From Chitinophagaceae bacterium (GTDB lineage: Bacteria > Bacteroidota > Bacteroidia > Chitinophagales > Chitinophagaceae), in NCBI GenBank assembly GCA_021151685.1, contig JAGKWS010000156.1:1-6063 (forward strand): a stretch of 6,063 bases of DNA. The letters are read 5' to 3'. A program made the translations under genes and the position numbers. This document shows positions 5,844 through 6,063 of this stretch, piece after piece. How positions within the stretch are numbered: the stretch's first letter is position 1; every line of letters begins with the position of its first letter. The notes under the pieces were generated by a model. That model worked only from the letters and a program-made list of their open reading frames with translations, did not search any database and had not been told where the DNA came from.

Positions 5844-6063
5844 TTAATGTTTCAGTACAAAGTGGAACGAACGCTGATCGCCACCGGCAGTCACGTTCAG
5901 CATGTACATGCCGTTGGCCAAATCGTTACCAAGGTCTATACGGGCATCTACTACACCACCCTGTGCCTTGCTGCTGCCACGGTATATTACCTGACCCAGC
6001 ATGTTGGTTACTTCAAACATCACTACCTCGTCGGTCTTTATACCCAATGTACCACTTACCACA
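5844..6063 (-). CDS. C-terminal fragment of a T9SS cargo protein (type A sorting domain)
   Basis: Only about the last 72 codons are in the window; the gene continues past the right edge, so its main domain is not visible. The fragment has the repeating strand pattern of the type A Por/T9SS C-terminal signal. It includes VTNMLGQVIY, then an alternating segment, LANGMYMLNVTAGG and a final FHFVLKH. The position right at the C-terminus, the N-G-x-Y turn and the basic last residues fit the family. Such proteins cross the outer membrane through T9SS and are released or surface-attached after removal of this domain. The first in-frame GTG in the window is an internal Val codon, not a start. Confidence 0.85.
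   Translation of the reverse strand, partial: VVSGTLGIKTDEVVMFEVTNMLGQVIYRGSSKAQGGVVDARIDLGNDLANGMYMLNVTAGGDQRSFHFVLKH

Overview
The window looks like chromosomal DNA from a Bacteroidota bacterium, probably of the Chitinophagales/Sphingobacteriia kind. The evidence is an exosortase N (XrtN) with its dedicated VIT-domain substrate, a C-terminal fragment with a type IX secretion (T9SS) sorting domain, no clear Shine-Dalgarno sequences, and a TAnnTTTG-type promoter box. The lineage below phylum is a guess.

Layout. Bases 1-208 hold no gene but contain an 86-base interrupted inverted repeat (14-99). Two co-directional plus-strand genes follow, 8 bases apart. The first (209-2677) encodes an XrtN-system VIT-domain membrane protein ending in a PEP-CTERM-like sorting tail. 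The second (2686-4026) encodes exosortase N with the Cys/Arg/His catalytic triad and a fused periplasmic EpsI-like C-terminal region. Bases 4027-4513 separate convergent genes and are noncoding. They carry two imperfect tandem copies (period about 211-214 bases) of a roughly 155-base hairpin-rich element, then a strong 14-bp terminator stem. On the minus strand, gmhA (5103-5681) and a GmhB-like HAD phosphatase (4514-5098) form a two-gene operon with a 4-base gap. A hairpin follows the stop codon of a minus-strand T9SS cargo gene, of which only the last ~72 codons are inside the window (5844-6063).

How the genes work together. The first pair reads as a self-contained transpeptidase/protease-and-substrate module at the inner membrane: XrtN should recognise and cut the PEP tail of its neighbour. 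The second pair supplies two steps of the nucleotide-activated heptose pathway used for LPS or glycan synthesis: sedoheptulose-7-phosphate isomerisation and heptose-1,7-bisphosphate dephosphorylation. The kinase and nucleotidyltransferase steps are not in this window. The most unusual features are the substrate that appears anchored at both ends, the XrtN C-terminal domain, and the tandem structured intergenic repeats.
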